Shown here: piece by piece, positions 37,246-48,471 of the stretch
Layout of the letters: every line of letters begins with the position of its first letter
How positions within the stretch are numbered: position 1 is the stretch's first letter
Source: Cunninghamia lanceolata
Taxonomy: Eukaryota; Streptophyta; Pinopsida; Cupressales; Cupressaceae
DNA length: 64,000 bases
Direction: 5' to 3'
NCBI GenBank assembly: GCA_027924645.1
Contig: BSBN01000781.1
Location: forward strand, 4,526,001-4,590,000
Translations under genes and position numbers: made by a program
Notes under the pieces: model-generated
Told to the model about the DNA's origin: nothing
Seen by the model: only the letters and a program-made list of their open reading frames with translations
The model's database searches: none

Positions 37246-37623
37246 TATGTTTTTGCCTTAGTTTACAGTTTGCAGTGAGAAAGATAGCATCGAATTGGAT
37301 GAGTTTAGCGTCAAAACGATATAGTGATGGTCAAGGGTTTGATTTTAGGAAAAGTTTGACATAGTCTCCCCTTGTCCCTGTGTAAAATCCTACAAAACTG
37401 AGAGCAAAAGGCACAAAAGATGCTAAAAAGATGAAAAATACAAAGTATGTGAGATAGTATTCCACAATCAACGTCATGTCAAGAAGGTGCCAATACAGTC
37501 AAAAAATGGCATCAAAATATTGGTAAAATGGTGCTATTGCACAGGAAGATAGCACTAATCTATAGAAAAACACGTCTAAACAACAAAAAAACTCACAAGA
37601 TTGTTAGATTGGGACCCTATGGG
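37246..37623 (-). other. Element 4 leader next to the primer site
   Basis: No gene. Scattered single copies of the 18-bp unit continue ('tggtgctattgcacagg' near 37530). Confidence 0.45.
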
Positions 37624-37640
37624 TCCCACCGGGCATGCCA
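37624..37640 (-). other. Element 4 primer-binding site
   Basis: - strand TGGCATGCCCGGTGGGA follows the LTR end with one spacer base. It starts TGG as a tRNA 3'-end complement must. It is not the Met type used by the copia-group elements; which tRNA it matches was not determined. Confidence 0.65.
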
Positions 37641-37641
37641 A

Positions 37642-38831
37642 TGTGAACAAGGAAGATAAATGAAGTTGGAAATACAAACCAAATGCATAAATACACAAAT
37701 TTATACCTTCAAATGTGATCCCTCTCCTTGATAGGGTGGAAGGAGTTGCACCCAAACTCCTTAGATTTTTACCCAAGTAGATGAATGTGGATTGCTCTAT
37801 TACTTTCAACACAATAGGATGAGAGATTTGGATTTAGATGGAGATTGAGATGGGGATGAGGAATGATTTTGACATTATGATGGTATGATGAAGAGATTTG
37901 AGAGAAATTTGAGCATGGTAAGGATGCAAGAAGAAGTTCTTCTCAATGGCTTGGGTGAGGGTCTCATTTATAGATTTTTGGAAAATGGATGGAGGGTGAG
38001 GATTAAAAGATGAGATCAAGGGCTAGAAATGGTTGAGAGTTAAGGTTTGGATTGAAGTCATAGCCTTGTGACAAGTGTCACAAGGGGAGTGGATGAGAGA
38101 GATCAAGGGTTGAGATTTGTTCAATGGATTTGGAGGGGTCTCATTATTTGTGAATTTTAAATTCACATGGGGAAAGGTGTGGAGGATAAAAATGAATTAA
38201 AAATTTATTTTTGGGAAGATTGGATATGACAAGTGAATTAAAAATTCAACTCATGGGGGAGTGTGAATTAAAAATTCACTTTTATGTGGAGATGTGAAGG
38301 TTGAAGGACACATGTGCACTTACATGTGTAAGAGGGTGATAAATGAGGTTGAAGGAGGATTTAACCCTTTGAATAAAAAAAATATTTTTATTCAAATGTG
38401 TGTGGGAGGATGGGATAAGCAAGGTTAATTAAGTGTTTAGCTTAATTAATTTAGGTCTAGGGGATAGGTAGGCCAGGGTAGCTAATTAAAAAATTGATAT
38501 TTAATTAACTAGGATAGGTATAGGTTGATTAATAGGCTAGATTAATTAAATAAACATGATTTATCTAATTAATAAGAATTAGGGAGATGGACAAAATTAA
38601 TTAAATAAATATTGAGAATATTTATTTAATTAATGAGGGATAGTGTTGTAAGGTATAGTGATAAATTAAATGAATTAATTGATCACAAGGGATGGGTAAA
38701 TGGTTAAGGGTAGATGATTAGGGATAAATTAATTAAATAAAATGAATTTATTTAATTAATAGGAGGGATAATTGGTGGTGTAGAGACATGGGAAATTAGT
38801 TTGCAAAGCAAGTCAATTTTAGGTGTCTACA
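37642..38831 (-). mobile_element. Element 4 5' LTR (Tat, - strand), full length
   Basis: About 1190 bp, - strand TGTAGACACC ... CTTGTTCACA. The first 300 bp match the truncated 3' copy at 22493-22796. Three AT-rich palindromes lie in a row at 38541-38573, 38596-38634 and 38728-38760. A TATA-like 'catttatagattt' lies near 37968. Confidence 0.8.
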
Positions 38832-40421
38832 CTAAATATCTACAATAAGGCTTTAATTGAAATAACTTCTAAAATTCCAAAAGGTCTTGCAGATATTCTA
38901 GAGTTAAGAAAAGAAAATGCAAAAAGTAAAGACATTGAGCTTAGGGAGCATATATTGATAAAATTGTGCCCTCAGATTACTCCAGAACAAATGAACATGA
39001 TATTCAAGGAAGTGAAAGATAACTTCAGGAGCAAGAAAGGAATGAATAAACTCATGCTTGGTGAAACTGATGAGATAGTCAAAGACACTCAGGAGACTCT
39101 TTTGAGTGCATTGAAAAGGCATAATCTTCTCATTGTTGAAGAAGAGATTGATGATGGGATTGATTCCTCAATTTTGGATGTTGAAGATTTGAAGATCAAT
39201 GAGTAGCAAACTAAGATAGATGACTCCTCTATTTTGGAAGAGGAAGCAATAAACAAAAAAGATGAAAAGATGATAGATAAAATTGATGATAAAGGAGGTA
39301 TTCAAACTCCTCCAGATCAATCTGACAAAGAAGATATAGAGATGAATGTTGAAACAGATACTCAAATGGAAGATGATTCATTGAAGAATAAAGAGCATGA
39401 AACATACGAAGCTAAGGACCAAGAAGCAGAAAAGGTCAAGGACAAAAATGGAAAAGAATAGATTGCAAAGGTTGATGAAGAGCCCAAGGACAATCTAGTT
39501 GACAATACTGATAAGGATCAAATAAATACATCAACATCTTGGGCAAGAGACATTGCAGAAGCAGTGAAATAAATTTTGGAAAATGATAAACTAGTTGTAG
39601 AAGAGTTGAAAGGTCTAATCAATTTGGACAGTCTTTCACCAATTCAGAAGATAAAGTGGGCCTCTCTCGCACAAGCTAAGGGTAGAGAAGATATTTTGAA
39701 GTCTCACATAAAAGATAGTGAGCTACTTGGTTTGGCATTAGGGATTTTGGAGAAAATCATGCCAACTTACCAAAAGGACTCATCAGCATTCCCCTCCAGT
39801 TAGTTGAAGAGTTTGATAAATTCTGTAAGTACTCATTTTGAGTCCCTTGAAAAATATGCAGAGGTCAAGGTTAAAAATGAATTCAATGATAAAAGATTTG
39901 ATGCTCTGAAAGGGATGATTGCATTAGATAGAATTGTGCTAGACACCACTGTAAATAGTATTCAAAATGCTCTTACAGAAGGAGGGAATGTATATAAATT
40001 TTGTCTATCTTGTCCTAAAACTATAGAGGACATTGAAATAAAAATAAAGGAGTCTAAGTAAAAAATGTCAAGTGTATCCCAATCTTTTGATCCTCTGATA
40101 GTATAAGTGATGAGCCAAGAATGTCAAACAATTAGCTTGATTGAACAAATAAAGAAATTGATGAAGGAAAAGGACAACAATGAGTCAAGGATGTGTGAGC
40201 TTCGGGGACTAATTTCCCCCAAGTTGGAAGTAATGTTCAATACCATGACAGAAGCCCAAGCTTCTGCTAAGTCAAGTGATCCTACTAACTTGTAGAAAGT
40301 AGAGTCTCAAGCATTCTTATTCAGTGGTCACATCTCAGTTTTGAACAACATGAAGAAGAGTTGGGACAATGAGTTGGCACTATTGAAGAATGTTTTTGGT
40401 GATGTATTCAAACTTATGTAA
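38832..40421 (+). pseudogene. Element 3 ORF B, C-terminal part (unknown protein)
   Basis: Picks up immediately after element 4 with LNIYNKALIEITSKIPKGL, matching element 5 LNIYNKAFIEIISLIPKSL, and runs to TAA at 40419 after SGHISVLNNMKKSWDNELALLKNVFGD (two stretches). Highly charged and helical; Asp/Glu/Lys-rich from 39180 to 39560. A helical block follows (LSPIQKIKWASLAQAKGRED, near 39627), which matches LSPVQTMKTAPFAHAKAKE in element 5. Stops at 39204, 39459, 39569, 39801 and 40059 are TAG, TAA or similar, several at likely Gln codons. With 20931-22492 it forms one ORF of roughly 1050 codons split by a 16.3-kb insertion. Confidence 0.75.
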
Positions 40422-40806
40422 ATAAGTCATAGGGTTGTTTGTAAATATGCCCATGTACATTTAATATTTGGTAAATTTTGGTATGCAGATTTTGTCGAGT
40501 TTGATGCTCAATTACAGATATTGGAACTACTGGACCACAAGGCAATATTCACTCCTGGCTATAAAGCTATATTGCATATACACTCCATAGTGGAGGAATG
40601 TGAGATTGTGGAATTATTACATCCAAAAAGTCCAGCCTTTGCCATTGATGTCAAAGGGGGAGAGGAAAGCAGTGAAAAATGAGGAATCTAGCAAAGGGGG
40701 AACACTGGAGAATAGTGAAAAGCATAAGTGTACAAAGTAAGGGGGAGTTGTTCCGATACTTCATCATTTTTCACTAAGTGTTTCCATCAATGCCAAATGG
40801 GGAGAT
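40422..40806 (+). other. Element 3 3' untranslated region with repeated purine tracts
   Basis: AAAGGGGGAG-type tracts at about 40655, 40694, 40738 and next to the LTR at 40797. 'tttgccattgatgtcaaagg' near 40637 is shared with element 1 near 5289. Confidence 0.72.
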
Positions 40807-41939
40807 TGTTGGCAAGAGACATTGCTACACATGATAGGTGTTGTCATTGATGGCAACTAAGTCTATCTTACACATTTGCATTACATAATTTGTTCATACC
40901 AGAAGTCAGAGTGAAGATTTGTCTAAGTCTAGGTAGTCAGAAATAGAGCATGTGACAAGGTCTAGTATCTTGGTCCGGATCTCTCTGGTGGTAAATCATG
41001 GCATGCTATGGATTTGAGGGAGTGATAAGGATTGTTAGGACTATCTAAATCCAAAAATTTAGCCTCTGGTGATGAAGGATTCAAAAGTTATAAGCATTTG
41101 AGTATCGGGTTCCAGTTAGTCAGTACAGTCAGAAAAAGAATAGGCCGACCTAGTATTTGATCTTGGTCTGGACGAAGAAAAGTTGTTGGTTAAGCAAATT
41201 GTGATAATCAGTGGTATTGGCTAACATGATTGATGATTTGAGAACACAAGTTTTTGGTCCGCATTGTTGTTTGAGCCTGGATTCAACTGATAGAGCAGAG
41301 TTCTTAATAAATGTTCTAAGTTTTCTTGAAGCTGACTACAGTTGATTGAATTTCTTGATGCGGAATGTATAGTTGATGGATTTGAGTGTTTTGGTGTGTG
41401 AGTGTGGTGTGGTGATGGAGTAAGTGTGAAAAGGGCAGAAAGAAGTGTGAAGGTGAAGATCTAAGCTCGGATTATGGCCGAAGAGTGAAACAGGGCAGAG
41501 TAAGGATGAAGTTTGTAATATTAGTATTCTATGCTTAACTGGAACTAAATTTTTGCATTGGTAAATGCTATTCATCAGCTCAAACATTCTCTAATCTTCT
41601 TGTAATCACTTTTGTAGGTAGTGAGCCTCTTGGAGCAGTGAGCTTTGGGCAGTGCACCCTGAAGGCATGTGCCTTCCCCATTTGTAATACTTTTAATAGA
41701 GTATAAATTCTTGTGAGTTAACCCCCACCATGGTTTTTTCCTTAACCGGGTTTCCACATAAAAATCCTAGTGTTATGTGTGTTGATTTGTTTCTGCTCAT
41801 TTTTTATTGATTCATGCTTTCATGGTTATATCATTGATTTGTTAATAAGTGGTAAAGAAATTTAAATTGTAGGAAAAGATAAAAGTTTTTGTGACAACTA
41901 ATTCACCCCCCTCTCAGTTGTCTGCCCTATTTTCAACAA
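40807..41939 (+). mobile_element. Element 3 3' LTR
   Basis: 1133 bp, TGTTGGCAAGAGAC ... TTTTCAACA, partner of 18073-19206. Confidence 0.88.
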
Positions 41940-44099
41940 TTCTTTGGCATAAGAGTATGTTAGTGATTTCTATCTCCACATTGTGAGTGTGAGTAGAAGG
42001 TAGTATATAAGGATTTTTATTCAAGACACTGTCTTGAATTAGGCCTTAAGGTTTTGTGTCATGGAAATGTTGCAGATGACAGTTATAAGTTAGGAACTAT
42101 ATGACAAGTGTGCATGAAGGATAGATGACAAATAATCCATAGGTCACCTGTGCAGGTCACAAGATAGCCTACACAATCAGACTTACTATCATGATAGAAG
42201 TGTTAAGCATCTTGTTTTAAAATTTCAAGATGCTAATGGATGAGTTACAGTCTATGGAAAATATAAAAGATGACAATAAACAAACTTCTAAAAGTAGTCT
42301 ACAAGTATATGGTTGGTGATAAAGGACAACATAAGAGACTGTTAGAACATGATAGGTTAGAGGAGAGTATTAAGGCAATCCAAGGGTCTTAGGTTATTTC
42401 TTAGAGTTTGTGATACCATAAGAATACACATGATCTAATAATACAGTCAAATGCCCTGTGACACAAACACAGTGATAGTCTACATTATCATGCACCATGA
42501 GCACCTGAGGTGTGTACTATCTAATGGCTGTGATATTGTTATATTCCTTAATTGATGGGGTTTATGATTGTTGTTGATAGTAACAAAATTCTATGGACAG
42601 AGGCCAAAACTTGTCAAGGGGAACATGCAGTTGTTTTCTTTAGAGCAGTAGCAAAGTCAAGCTCTAGAAGTCCATGCAGCTGCATTTGCATTATTTAAGG
42701 CAAAACTCTCTTCCACTCTTTGAGATTATTTTCTCTACCATATCAGATGCTTCTTTCTTGTTGTGCTTCTATTTTCATCTTGTCTCTAAAATCTGTGGAG
42801 TGTTTCCTAACGTTGATTTTGTTTTTCTATAGGTTGCAGGCAATGAAAATCCTTCCTTATTTTCTTTGCTTCAAAAACAATCACTGGAGGGAAGCTCACT
42901 TCAAAGTTATACATGATTGAGCTGAGTGCAAAACTAGGTATGGTATTCTATTGCTTCTTGATTTTCAATTTGAACTAGCTTAAAGTTTGCAAAGTTTTTG
43001 GTTTTTCTGTAAAATAAGCTCTCTTTTGATATTACAGATGAACTATAAGAACTGTAATCCTATATGCATTGCATAAACTTTCCTAGGGTTTTATCTTCTT
43101 GCACATTCACTATTTTTGCCAGCTACCCTCTCGAATAAATGAAGACCTCCTACCTAGCCTATTGTCCTCTTGCCTTGTGAATGATGACTGCCTTGTGAGA
43201 AGAAGACTGCCTTAGACTGGTGATTATTTGGCTCTCTGAGTGATTGGTGATTGCCACCTTTTAAACTCTTTACATTGTTATTTACTATGACAATCAACCT
43301 TTGTAACAATCACATACAATCCTCAATCTAATAGATTAAAAGAGCATATACATGTGTCATTGACCCGATTCTTTATTGTAAACAAAAGGGGAAATGCTGG
43401 TCTACTTTTACCCATATTGCATTATGTTCCTTTTGACTGACCATGGCAATATTTTCTCCTTAACCTGAGATCTCACTACCTTAATCTCAAGGCTTCATTA
43501 CAAAGTCAAAACCCTATCAAATAAATCAAATAAATCACACAAAACAACAAATGTGTTTTGAAGAACTAAGCATACCCTTGATATGTTAATTCAAATAAAT
43601 AGGAAAATGTAATATGGGGACAACTAGATAAAGTATCAAAGATAATCAACAAGTAATTGAGAACTAGAAGTAATGGCACCAGAGAAACACAACTTTCTAT
43701 TGATATGCTTCAAAGATCAGGACTTACAATGTCTCTTTTCAAAAATTAAAATTCCCAAAGAGCTTTCCCAAGGTCTTGGTTTCCTTCTTATAGGGGTGAA
43801 GGAAGCTACAAGCTTTAGACCTTTCACATTCCAAAAATGTCTTTTCAAATACCTGCACCTTGATACGAACTATTAAAATATATACTTTTTTGACAAGTCT
43901 TAAAAAGACCACCAATTATATTTTGAATACAAATTTGAAAGCATAAAAATAGAAAGAGACAAAAAGGAGGATGTCCAAGATTTGATGGTGCCTATTGATG
44001 TCAGCACAATGCTCATTGCTCCCCTTCCTGATCACTCTTCAACTGCAAGATATTTTTACTCCAATTGGAAAACAACATAATCACTAGGCCATTTATATT
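41940..44099. other. Intergenic stretch with no recognisable gene
   Basis: Right flank of element 3. Short ORFs at 42720-42920 and 43673-43876 have no motif. Nothing else seen. Confidence 0.45.
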
Positions 44100-45001
44100 C
44101 TTGAATCTAGAGCAGGTTGGCTTGGTGATCTTTCCATCTTTTGTCCAACACTTTGACATCCATGAAAAACTTGACATAGACAACATCTAGAACAATCACC
44201 CTATCCAGAATAACATTGAAACTAAGAGTATTTCTATTGTCATCCTTTTTCAAGAAATCAATGATTTGAGAAACTATCTGGCTAAACTCATTCTTCCATG
44301 CATCAAAATCTTTGATGTTTTCATCTTCTTTCAAAATGGAAGGAATAAAATGGTGCTTGAAGGTGGAAAAATAATCAATCTTTGATGTATTTTTTGGCTC
44401 TCACCATTGACATACTAGAATTCATTCAGGATCATTTTCACCATCTTCTTGGTTGGCTTGAGTGAAGCTGGAGCACCTGGGTCTCTTTGTAGAACCTTGC
44501 ATAAAGTCAGCAATGTATGGTGTGTAGGTTGCCATTTCTTGTATATTGGGTCCAAAACAGAAAGATTGGTCTTCAACTGACCAATGGCCTGAGATAAGGA
44601 GGAAGAGCATTCATGCACATCTTTCAACTTATCAATAACCAATTTTACTCTATATTCCAATTTTTTTTGAAATACTTCAATATTTTTCAATCTAGCTTCA
44701 TCCTTTGTCTTCTCATTCTGCTCTTTCAATTCTTCAATTTCCTTTTCTGACTTCAATTTTAATGCATTCAACTGCTCAATTGGCACGTAGCATCACCGGT
44801 TTCTTGTGGCACATGGGCTTGGTATGGCACAATAGCCTGGCTCTGAGAAGAACTAGTACCCTTCATTTGTTGCTTGAGTTTGACATTTTCTAGATACAAC
44901 TTGTTCACTTCATCATTCAACTCAATTTGAGTTTTCTCATAATCAAGCAATCTTTGCTCCAACTTTTTGAAAGTAGTTTGAGTGAACATTGTAGAGTGCA
45001 T
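44100..45001 (-). pseudogene. Coiled-coil ORF remnant, unrecognised
   Basis: The - strand reads MHSTMFTQTTFKKLEQRLLD at 45001, continues as a Leu/Lys/Glu coiled coil (LYLENVKLKQQMK), shifts frame near 44785 into EQLNALKLKSEKEIEELKE, and runs on through LSVLDPIYKKWQPTHHTL and LKPTKKMVKMILNEF (to 44415). After a stop come DENIKDFDAWKNEF and VVYVKFFMDVKVLDKRWKDH (44107-44334). It begins 7 bp from the inferred LTR edge of element 7, so that element may have inserted at its 5' end, or it may belong to another retroelement. Family not recognised. Confidence 0.5.
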
Positions 45002-45007
45002 GGTAAG

Positions 45008-45906
45008 TGTGATGGGTGGAATTTTACCAGATCAAACAAACAAGATCATATTCAACCCAAACTCAAGGAATCAGAACCCAAAACACAAAAAGTACATGCA
45101 AATCGGAATAATATCACCTAGGTTGGTAGATTCCTTGTTTCTTTTGTGGGTTGCTTCTCCATGTAACCAAATCCATTGAAGCTGCCATGATTATGCAAGA
45201 TGAGGATGAAAATCTAACATGTATGCGAAGATCAAATGCCTAGGATGGATGAGAATTTTGTATTTTCATTGCAAATGCTATGGATGTGAATGCAAAAGTG
45301 TAGATTGATCAAAATAAAAAAGCTAAATGGCATGCAAAAGCTAATGAAGAAGATGAGAGGTAAATGGAGTGCAGTAAAAAAAATGAAATGCAATAGGGTT
45401 TGGAATGAGAGAAATGAGGGTATTTAAACCTCAACCAAAAGAGATCAATGGTAGAGAGATGAAGGGGGAGAATCGATAGTGGAGAGATTTTTGGAGAGGG
45501 AGTGCATAGATAGAAGGTGAGGTAATAAATTAAATAAAATTAATTAATTTAATTTATTTATGCCTTTGATTTATTAATATAAGTGCACTTAGGTTTAGAA
45601 GAAATGGACATAAATCAAATAAAATATGTTTATTTAATTTATAAATGGATGATAGAAAATAAATAAAATAAAGATTTTATTTATTTTGTTGGGAGGAAAG
45701 AGGATAATTAAATAATTAAAAAATTATTTAATTATCATGAACAATAGAAGAATGGATGATTAATTAAATAAATAATTAAAGAAGTTAGGGTTTTCAGACA
45801 CAAGTATGTTAGGTGACATGACAAGTGCAATATCAAAGTGCAGTGAATATGCAAAAATGCTATAAAATACCTAAATGTGGACATGGGTCAATTTTAGGTG
45901 TCTACA
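45008..45906 (-). mobile_element. Element 7 3' LTR (Tat, - strand)
   Basis: On the - strand it starts TGTAGACACCTAAAATTGAC, as in element 4, right after a polypurine tract. The other edge is placed at TGTGATGGG (45008) by analogy and is provisional. Inner sequence has diverged from element 4 but keeps a run of AT-rich palindromes (45524-45558, 45656-45687, 45704-45735) and a TATA-like 'gtatttaaacc' near 45420. Confidence 0.7.
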
Positions 45907-45952
45907 TTTTGTCCCTCTTTGAGACAATGTCTGTTAGGACATTGTTTCAAAG
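45907..45952 (-). promoter_or_regulatory. Element 7 polypurine tract with adjoining stem-loop
   Basis: - strand AAAGAGGGACAAAA next to the LTR. Arms 45917-45931 and 45938-45952 pair over 14 of 15 positions around a 6-nt loop. Equivalent to 22797-22845 in element 4. Confidence 0.7.
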
Positions 45953-46908
45953 AAGATATGATACATCAGCTAAATAATTTATGCCCCAGTGAAACTAGTG
46001 GATGATGCCCCCTCGAGAGGAAATCCAGGCTGTAAGGCAAAGGCTAGGTTGACTCGTGACAAGAAAATGACATAAAGGCTTACTAGGGTAAATTGGCAAT
46101 TTCAGATGGCAAAAATTAAATGCTAGGTTTAGAAAGATGGATTAGGGTTAGAACCCTATAAATAGGTTCCAATGGCCAATTCATTTGTGCTATTTGTTTC
46201 TTGAGAATTTGTGCTCTGAGCTTTGAGAGTGTTTGAGAGCCATTTTGAGCTTCCAGGATGTTGATTCCATGTTCAGATCACCAGGCCGAGAAGGTGAGGA
46301 CCTACGGACAACCAACAGGAGCTCCTCTACTGGTATGTGTCAGAAAACCCTCGAAATGCACATTTATTTTGAGTCTAAATGTCATTAATAAGTTTGTGCC
46401 ACCAAAGGCATATAGTGTCTAGGTAGTACGCATATGAGTGACAGAAAGTTGTATCTGGCAAAACTGGTTGCATATGTACACGGGTCAGTCGCATATGGGA
46501 ACATGGATGCACATATGGTCAAATGTTTAGGTTTTTTGAGTGTGATGTGCGCATTTGGTAAACAATGTTGCATATGAATAGCAGGGCGTCACATATAGTT
46601 TTAGTAATGCGCATATGGTTTTAAACTAGGATTTGGATTTTTGGCGTGCGTATTTGGTAAAATAATGTCACATATGAATAACAGAAAATCACATATGGTA
46701 AATGTATGCACATATGAGAAAGATCACACCGCAAATAGTAAATCTAGTCACAAATGGTCAAGGGAAAGTTGCATGTGGTCAAAAGTCGTCACTTTTGGTC
46801 CAACTTAGCAGTTTTTTATAGTTTTTTGTGTGTGTTTTGTGAAAATGTTAGAAATGCTAAGTCAATATTTTATGGATGCAGTTTGTGTTGCAACCATTGC
46901 TATCATGA
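45953..46908. other. Element 7 region upstream of the antisense PMD ORF
   Basis: Non-coding. 'gatgccccctcgagagga' (46005) is shared with element 4. TATA-like 'cctataaatagg' lies at 46154-46165 on the + strand, about 750 bp before the PMD reading frame. It could be the promoter of the + strand transcript. Confidence 0.45.
46428..46790. repeat. Cluster of CATATG-centred motifs
   Basis: About nine exact CATATG palindromes, most within GCATATGG or CACATATG, plus several one-base variants in roughly 360 bp. Spacing is irregular, 20-60 bp. Confidence 0.6.
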
Positions 46909-48471
46909 GAGGTACATCCTTCAGACCTATGGCTAGTTCGTCAACTAGATGCAAAGGAGCACTTATTTCTTGAGATCGTCAATTTGGATCGTGTGGCAGA
47001 TATCACACCAGTGAGAGCACATACTGCCATGATGACTGCGTTGGTGGAGTGATGGCGCAGCGAGTATAGTTCCTTCTTACTTCCTATAGGCGAGGCCACT
47101 ATCACACTAGAGGATGTGCGGTGTATTTTGCAGGTACCTATAGAGGGTGATCAGGTGGACTATGATCCTGCTCATGGGCTGACAACTTTGCGTTGGTTAC
47201 TTGGGACTGCAGAGATAGAGGATGATGACCCTGAGGTGCCCATGCAGACCATGCAGAGACTATGTGATCAGCTACAAAGAGTTGTGGTGGTGGTCATTAG
47301 ATTTTTGGTGCCAGATCGACGAGCTTGCAGATTCCTAGTAGGATGGGGGATCATGATAGAGAGTATGTTCGAGTATAGGACTAGATATGCATGGGCCCCT
47401 TGCATACTAGGGAAGCTATGTAGATACTTACATGACTGTGCATACAATGCAGGGTCTAGCATGTTGGCAGGAGTTACGCTATTACATGTCTGGGCTTTTG
47501 AGCACATAGCAGTGACTAGGCCAATGGGGTTGAGACAGCGGGCACCCGTGCAACCATACACACACATATATGGAGGAGTCACCATGTATAGGTAGCTCCA
47601 TGCTCTAGTATATTGGAGGAGGACTTTTGATGATATGGACCAGTTCATTTGGAGACCATGGTAGGGCTATGAGAGCTGGGACGATGGTGTTCTAGAGCTA
47701 TTTTGTGCTCGACAACATCGCTATCTATTTGGGTGCAGCATATATGTCATTGAGAGATACTTACCAGAGAGGGTTCTAAAATAATTTGTCTTGCCCCAGG
47801 GTGAGCTAGTGGGCAAGGCTATCTTTAGGAGGACATGGCGGGAGATTCCAGATTGGGGCCCCAAGATTATTGTAGACGTCACCCTGGCAGATTTGGAGGG
47901 ATTACGGCCAGTTGTTTGGGATTGGATAGGTGGGCCGATAGATGTGGGTACAACACTAGAGTATGACTCTCATTGGATACTACATAGCCCTAGTAGGTTG
48001 ATTGTGTTAGGAGAGCAGGGAGAGGTAGCTGTGCACGCTTCTAGGTGGGGTGGAGTCATAGGACAGAGATGAGCACCATGAGTGGGAGCTATGGCATCTC
48101 CCATAACAATAGTAGCACAAGTAGGAGGGACCTAGTTAGGTCCCTAGATAGGTTCAGATGCCACCCCAGCCACAATAGATTGTTGGGGGTGGAGGAGATG
48201 GTGATGCAGTAGCTAGACATAGGAGGTAGCTAGACAGAGAGCTAGCTCGGGGGATGCGGCTGCGTGCCCAGTTGGGACATACTATAGCAGACAAGAACAT
48301 GGCATTAATAGTGATGAGACATGCTAGAGGATAGGTGGAGATGTATCAGACACAAATAGTGTAGTTATAGGCATAGGTGCAGTAGGCAATGCATATTGCA
48401 CTAGATGACGGGGCCCTAGCTAGGGTCACAACTAAGAGAGATGCTACTTTATAGAGGGTACAGGCCCTCAT
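46909..48471 (+). pseudogene. Plant mobile domain (PMD) ORF, 5' part, decayed
   Basis: Reads EHLFLEIVNLDRVADITP, then MMTALVE-stop-WRSEY, FLLPIGEATITLEDVRCIL, VPIEGDQV, WGIMIESMFEYRTRYAW, AGVTLLHVWAFEHIAV, RQHRYLFGC and IPDWGPKIIVDVTLADL. This is the PMD (MAIN/MAIL-like) pattern. PMD proteins act with PP7-type phosphatases in silencing in plants; related domains ride in transposons. Stops: TGA 47050 (Arg expected), TAG 47593 and 47662, TAA 47782, then after a frameshift near 48065 a dozen or so, nearly all TAG at Gln positions. The tail is a Gln-rich linker and coiled coil. It is antisense to element 7, and the frame resumes at 56184 after element 6. Confidence 0.85.

Noticed and set aside
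47268..47648. 126-residue - strand ORF
   Set aside because: Shadow of the PMD ORF on the + strand.
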